From assembly GCF_000003605.2 (NCBI RefSeq), contig NW_003109978.1, forward strand, positions 259,092 through 270,820: a DNA stretch of 11,729 bases, in the 5' to 3' direction. Position 1 is the first letter of the stretch. Each line of letters opens with the position of its first letter. Below are positions 8,086 through 11,729 of this stretch, piece by piece. A program made the position numbers and the translations under genes. This stretch comes from Saccoglossus kowalevskii (taxonomy: Eukaryota; Hemichordata; Enteropneusta; Harrimaniidae). Under the pieces are notes generated by a model that ran no database searches, was not told the origin of the DNA, and saw only the letters and a list, made by a program, of their open reading frames with translations.

Positions 8086-8165
8086 AAAGTATTAACAAAA
8101 TATAAAAGATGGAAAAAATAAAGTATTAAAAAAATAAAATAACAAATAAAGTATTAAAAATATTA
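8086..8165 (+). repeat. A-rich low-complexity stretch with AAAGTATTAA motif
   Basis: AAAGTATTAA begins at 8086, 8120 and 8148 in an A-rich background. An imperfect tandem array, low complexity. Confidence 0.5.
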
Positions 8166-9035
8166 AAAAAGACCAATGAACACTCATTGTCTACTCAAAC
8201 ATTCGTAACCCCCTATTCCCACCGAGATGATCAATCCACTTTTAAAATGTCACGGATCTTCCATCAGGCTGACTTTTCATTGAGTTAGTTACTTGAGCTT
8301 TAGTTTAATGTGTTTTATACGTGAATTCCAATGGAGCCGAGTGAAAAAGCCCCAAGCTACAGCTTCTCTTTCGAAAAGGTCACAGTATCATTTGCTGTAA
8401 TACCTATCGTATTGGTGGAGTAGAGACAGCCAAATTGAAGGAAATTTGCAAGGTATTTGGTAATTCAGCTACTTTGGTGAACATTTGACATTTTCGTATG
8501 CCCCACAGAGGGTTAACAAAAGCGAGAGGGAAAAAACAACATGAAACATGATTCTTTGTAACCAACTAGCTTAAGATCTGAAAACAATATTGGATAAGCC
8601 TGTTTAAGGTTGATGAGGGAGTAATTGTAGAGTCGATTACGCTTGGGGGGAAAAAAGAGATGCTAAATCCTGGAGAGAAAAAAACAATATGTCCTTGTCA
8701 GAAAAGAAAAATATGCAGGAATTTTCTAAATATGTGCAATTTTTATTAAATTAGGATGAAATAATTTTTTTCATATCATGCACAATGTGATTTTCTTTTT
8801 ATAAATTTTTGTTCAATCTGGGTATATATCGGTAATCACAAATATTTTGCTCATATCTTCAGTCGTTTGGCTTCAAGGGAATTACAACTGACTCCTGTAT
8901 CAACATTTTGGTGTAACATTTTCATGTTCTCTACAATACCAAATAAACAAATTTCCTTCATCATATTTGTGTTTATCAAATATGAATAAATTTTGCATGA
9001 TTAACTTGCTAAAGGGGACAAAAGTTGACTAATGT
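8166..9035. other. Unique spacer with no supported feature
   Basis: Moderate-composition DNA between 8200 and 8600, then AT-rich. I found no open frame, splice pattern or repeat copy I could support. Confidence 0.45.
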
Positions 9036-9055
9036 GGGGGGGGGGGGGGGGGGGG
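9036..9055 (+). repeat. Run of 20 G
   Basis: An uninterrupted G homopolymer. Able to form G-quadruplexes, prone to slippage, and its assembled length may be inaccurate. Confidence 0.9.
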
Positions 9056-9196
9056 TTAAAACATTTTTTTACTGTACTTCTATGCTGACAGGAAATCCTT
9101 TTATTTTTCACTCAAATAAGGTAAATGCTATAATTTGTCCCACACAAAAAGTTGGTTCAAACTACTGCACATCTATACTATGTATATTTTTCTCTG

Positions 9197-9301
9197 TTGG
9201 ATCACGTCAACACAATCTTGGATCACGTCAACACAATCTTGGATCACGTCAACACAATCTTGGATCACGTCAACGCAATCTTGGATCACGTCAACACAAT
9301 C
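9197..9301 (+). repeat. Minisatellite: five 21-bp units
   Basis: Five contiguous units begin at 9197, 9218, 9239, 9260 and 9281; each contains TTGGATCACGTCAA and then CACAATC. The units are identical except one A-to-G change in unit 4, so the expansion is recent. Because 21 is a multiple of three, several frames on both strands stay open (for example 9025-9330, 9152-9367 and, on the minus strand, 9173-9415), giving heptapeptide repeats that need not be real. There are no spacers, so it is not a CRISPR array. Each unit holds TCACGTCA, whose complement TGACGTGA resembles an ATF6/XBP1-type element. Confidence 0.93.
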
Positions 9302-9574
9302 TTGATGAGCACACACAAGAAAATAGATGAGATCAAATTTAATGATCTGGAATTCTTTCAATTCTAAGTTCTGAGTGTAATCAACCATTGCAGCATTCAG
9401 TTCACTGACAACCAATTAAAAAGAAGTCATACAATGACCCAAGTACATCAAATTAACTAATTAATCAATAAACCTATTAAAGTTGCATTCCACTTCACAC
9501 CATCTCCTGACCAACATTTGTTGCCTCTCCCAAAACATTAATACCTGCCTAATTGTATCCACATTTTGATAAAC
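9302..9574. other. AT-rich spacer
   Basis: No supported feature between the minisatellite and repeat R1. The 66-codon minus frame at 9461-9661 runs into R1. Confidence 0.45.
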
Positions 9575-9786
9575 CTTTTCACCACCAGTGTCCGCTTTCA
9601 TCGCAAATTTAAAAAATAGTCCTGTTTGTAGTCTGCACTCTCCTTCAGAAGATTGAAACAAAAATAGCCAAATTTTTAGAGTAAAACTGAAAATTGACTC
9701 AAATTTTGACTGTTGGCTTCAAAATTAGGGTTTATTTCTGGAAATATTGAAGAATACAAAAAAAAAGTGCAGAAACATATGAGTAG
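9575..9786 (-). repeat. Dispersed repeat R1, copy 2
   Basis: Matches 1102-1308 as described there, with several small indels around 9670-9695 that break the shared minus-strand frame. The frame continues on either side in different phases (9461-9661 and 9676-9888). The R2 fragment follows five bases later, so R1 and R2 may belong to one longer element. Confidence 0.72.
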
Positions 9787-9791
9787 TTGTA

Positions 9792-9846
9792 CTGCTGATA
9801 GCTTCCATAGATAGCCAATATAAATGACATATAACGATGTCATCAG
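9792..9846 (-). repeat. Short dispersed fragment R2, copy 2
   Basis: Partner of 2476-2527 through CTGCT, GATAGCCAATAT, TAACG and CATCAG in order. It lies next to R1 here but not at copy 1. Confidence 0.45.
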
Positions 9847-9980
9847 GCAATATCTTAAGACAAGTGAAGAATTGAAAAAAATGTCCAATTAATTCAAAAT
9901 TAACAAATTTATAGAAAAAAACATAAAAAGGTGAGAAATATTCAACCATAATTTTGGTGGGCCAAATGTTAAAGGATGAC

Positions 9981-10075
9981 AGTCGCCGTGCCGCGTTCTG
10001 TTCAATATGGGACTCAATACTTTGTTTATTTACATCAAATTTGAACACGCGCTGCGCAACGTCCACCGCGCTTTA
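9981..10075. other. CpG-rich patch
   Basis: About ten CpG fall within 95 bases, in two clusters (CGCCGTGCCGCG and ACGCGCTGCGCAACG), while neighbouring DNA has almost none. The minus-strand frame 9725-10066 begins here with GTG just inside a TAA, so it has no ATG at this edge. It may be the edge of another repeat or a small unmethylated element; the cause is not visible. Confidence 0.35.
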
Positions 10076-10218
10076 AGGTGCTTGAAGTGTTAAACATGAT
10101 GACATCACAGATCAAAAAACTTGGTTTTAAATTCACTTAAATGCAAATAAAATAAGACAAAAAATAAACAATTCTAAACTTCCAACTCAATACAGAAATT
10201 TAATCAATATTAAATGAC

Positions 10219-10509
10219 AAACTTTATTAATCCTTAAGTACAACATGTAAAAAAACAATTCTTTAAATTTAAATGTTAAACTATAAACCTTATTAATCTT
10301 TCAGTTTAATAACACACCTGCAGACAGCTAAATGTTTAATTATTACTAACCTTAATCTTTTAGTTGAATGACAAATCTGCAGTCCGCTAAATATTGAATT
10401 ATAAACCTTATTAATCTTTTAGTTGAATAACAAATCTCTTGCCTGCTCATTATTAAATCATACACCTTATTAATCTTTCAGGTAAATAACAAATCCATAG
10501 CCAGTTTTT
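10219..10509 (+). repeat. Degenerate minisatellite, about 60-bp units
   Basis: Five diverged units begin near 10219, 10285, 10347, 10403 and 10462 (periods 66, 62, 56 and 59). The shared core is AAACCTTATTAATCTTTYAG, then TTGAATAACAAATCTGC-like sequence and an AT-rich tail. The last unit runs directly into repeat R3. Confidence 0.75.
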
Positions 10510-10618
10510 GTTATTTTATGAGCAATAAATTAAAGCAAGGACAATTTCTGATTTCACTCAAGAACTAATTTAAAGGGCAATTTATGTTCCGTTCAGTGGA
10601 AATTATAAAAACAGTAAA
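10510..10618 (+). repeat. Dispersed repeat R3, copy 2
   Basis: The shorter copy of the repeat at 6829-6958. Here it directly follows the 60-bp array, which copy 1 lacks. Confidence 0.72.
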
Positions 10619-11117
10619 AAGGCCATCAGTTCATGGTCCTTTGCAATGAGTAATCATAAAATGATTGGGTTAAGGTTGTAGGTCAAATCACAGGTAAAGT
10701 CATATCACATTTCAAATACTCATTAACCATTTCATCCATCGACAAGACGCAGTGAAACCTAAAATGTCCCTTTCTATATATTTTCATTTAATTATTGTTA
10801 CAATCTCAGGCAAATGTGATTAATTACATCGCAGTATTTAACCTTTTCTCTTCATGACTGATTGTTTTTGGGGGCGGAAGATGGTGGGTGTTCTGCTATA
10901 TATTTTGATCATTATTAAGTTTGGAGCAAAAAAATGCGATAGTTGCAAGTAGAATTAAATAGAAAATACAGATAATAAATTTGTTCTATTAGACACATGT
11001 GTACTCTTTAACATTACATTTGTATTTCTAGACATATTTAATGATTCAGTACACAACTATTACAATCTTTTTGTTTTTTGCGCTTCTATTGGAGATGGCC
11101 TCTAATAACTACTTACT

Positions 11118-11131
11118 GTAACCATGGAAAT
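11118..11131 (-). promoter_or_regulatory. X-box-like (RFX) motif, 13 of 14
   Basis: On the minus strand ATTTCCATGGTTAC matches RYYNYYATRRNRAC except for one T at position 12. It lies 103 bases from the next site. Confidence 0.28.
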
Positions 11132-11233
11132 ACCTCTATAAAGCTAATATGGTTAATCATATTTTCAAAATCAAGCGCACAATAAACTTTTTTTGTTTAC
11201 GCGAGCTTCTACCAGAGATCAGTTTATATTCTT

Positions 11234-11247
11234 GCTACTATGGTGAC
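11234..11247. promoter_or_regulatory. X-box-like (RFX) motif
   Basis: GCTACTATGGTGAC matches RYYNYYATRRNRAC at all 14 positions. Binding is inference. Confidence 0.35.
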
Positions 11248-11589
11248 CAAAGAAAAAAATCATTGGAAACAGAGTATGAAATACACCTCAAATCTTCTGT
11301 AATTTGCTTTCAATATCTCAAAGTTTTTCAAGAAAAAAAAAAAAGAGTTCCAAAAATTGACTCAAGATGGTTATTATTGTTTAGGGTTTACTATTGACAG
11401 CTGAATAAAAACATAGTTGAACACTGGTGACCTTGCCCTTTGTTATATAATATAATTCCCTTTATCATAGTTTGTTTCAATATAAATATGCATTGTCATA
11501 ATTAATTTTGAATACAAACAAGTTTTGGGGTTGAACCAACAGTGGGGAATCAGTCTACCGAATGTCCTTAAAAGATGTACCGTACTCGA

Positions 11590-11680
11590 CCGCGTTAGCG
11601 CCCATGCCCGGGCAAGCGCCCACCCCCCCACTTTTGCGCATTTTTTATATTTGGGGTCACATTCGGCAAAGCGCCCACCC
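11590..11680. repeat. GC-rich edge with three AGCGCCCA motifs, probably a repeat end
   Basis: AGCGCCCA occurs at 11597-11604, 11615-11622 and 11670-11677, each followed within a few bases by a C run or GCC. GCCCGGGC (11606-11613) is a perfect palindrome. The composition shift against the AT-rich DNA before it suggests the end of an interspersed element that may continue beyond the window. Confidence 0.45.
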
Positions 11681-11729
11681 CTTCAAAATTCAACTAATTT
11701 AAAACTTGGTCTTGCGTACGAATCTTGCT

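Larger units (their letters stand above)
10619..11589. other. AT-rich spacer with two X-box-like sites
   Basis: No gene supported. The 82-codon plus frame 11149-11397 crosses a 12-A run and shows no domain. The minus frame 11443-11631 is driven by the GC-rich edge. Confidence 0.45.

Noticed and set aside
9197-9301. CRISPR array
   Set aside because: The units are contiguous with no spacers, and the DNA is animal-like.
9025-9415. Three open frames over the 21-bp array encoding heptapeptide repeats
   Set aside because: They arise automatically because the unit is a multiple of three without stops in those frames; both strands and several phases are open at once.
9725-10066. 113-codon minus-strand frame, the longest in the window
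   Set aside because: It opens with GTG, has no ATG at that edge, overlaps repeats R1 and R2, is F/S/K-rich as expected from AT-rich DNA, and shows no domain.
11149-11397. A third copy of repeat R1
   Set aside because: Only short shared words (AAAATTGACTCAA, TTTAGGGTTTA) were seen, without collinear blocks between them.
1-11729. tRNA genes or tRNA-derived SINE promoters
   Set aside because: I looked for paired A-box and B-box (GGTTCGANNCC) motifs on both strands and found no convincing pair or cloverleaf.
1-11729. An undescribed multi-gene system such as a defence cassette, cluster or operon
   Set aside because: No coding sequence of believable length is present; the visible structure is explained by repeats and short motifs.

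Overview
The window reads as non-coding DNA from an animal genome, most likely a marine bivalve mollusc. It is AT-rich with homopolymer runs, has no operon-like gene packing, no ribosome-binding sites and no long open frames, and is filled with short non-autonomous repeats. The taxonomic guess rests on the style of the repeats: hairpin-ended elements with GGACG-type simple stretches, and TA-flanked elements opening CTGTAAA. Nothing here fixes the species. No protein-coding gene, tRNA or rRNA could be supported. The longest open frame (113 codons, minus strand, 9725-10066) opens with GTG and overlaps a dispersed repeat. The window could be intergenic or lie inside a long intron.

Layout. 1-354: right part of a hairpin-ended element (X) with two 171-bp-spaced internal units. 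356-640: body of a second element (Y) starting one base after X ends. A second Y copy with its own hairpin end lies at 2645-2955. 1102-1308 and 9575-9786 are two copies of a roughly 210-bp dispersed repeat. 2078-2284 and 6015-6221 are two copies of a 207-bp TA-flanked element (B). 3739-3936, 4252-4450 and 5971-6352 are three copies of a roughly 199-bp TA-flanked element (A). The third A copy carries the second B copy inside it. 3177-3486 is a separate 310-bp element with CAGGG-type inverted ends. 5220-5720 is an island of higher GC with two overlapping short frames and a CCAAT/CRE/nuclear-receptor-like motif cluster. 9036-9055 is a run of 20 G, and 9197-9301 holds five 21-bp tandem units. 10219-10509 is a decayed roughly 60-bp tandem array that runs into a dispersed repeat shared with 6829-6958. 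11590-11680 is a GC-rich edge with three AGCGCCCA copies.

How the parts relate. The repeats record layered transposition: B jumped into an existing A copy, and Y begins exactly where X ends. Between them are unique AT-rich stretches carrying three exact and two near matches to the animal RFX X-box, more than chance suggests, which might mark regulatory DNA. I found no convincing undescribed gene system. The best leads are the shared architecture of the hairpin-ended elements, the A/B element family with its nested insertion, the X-box cluster and the 21-bp array.
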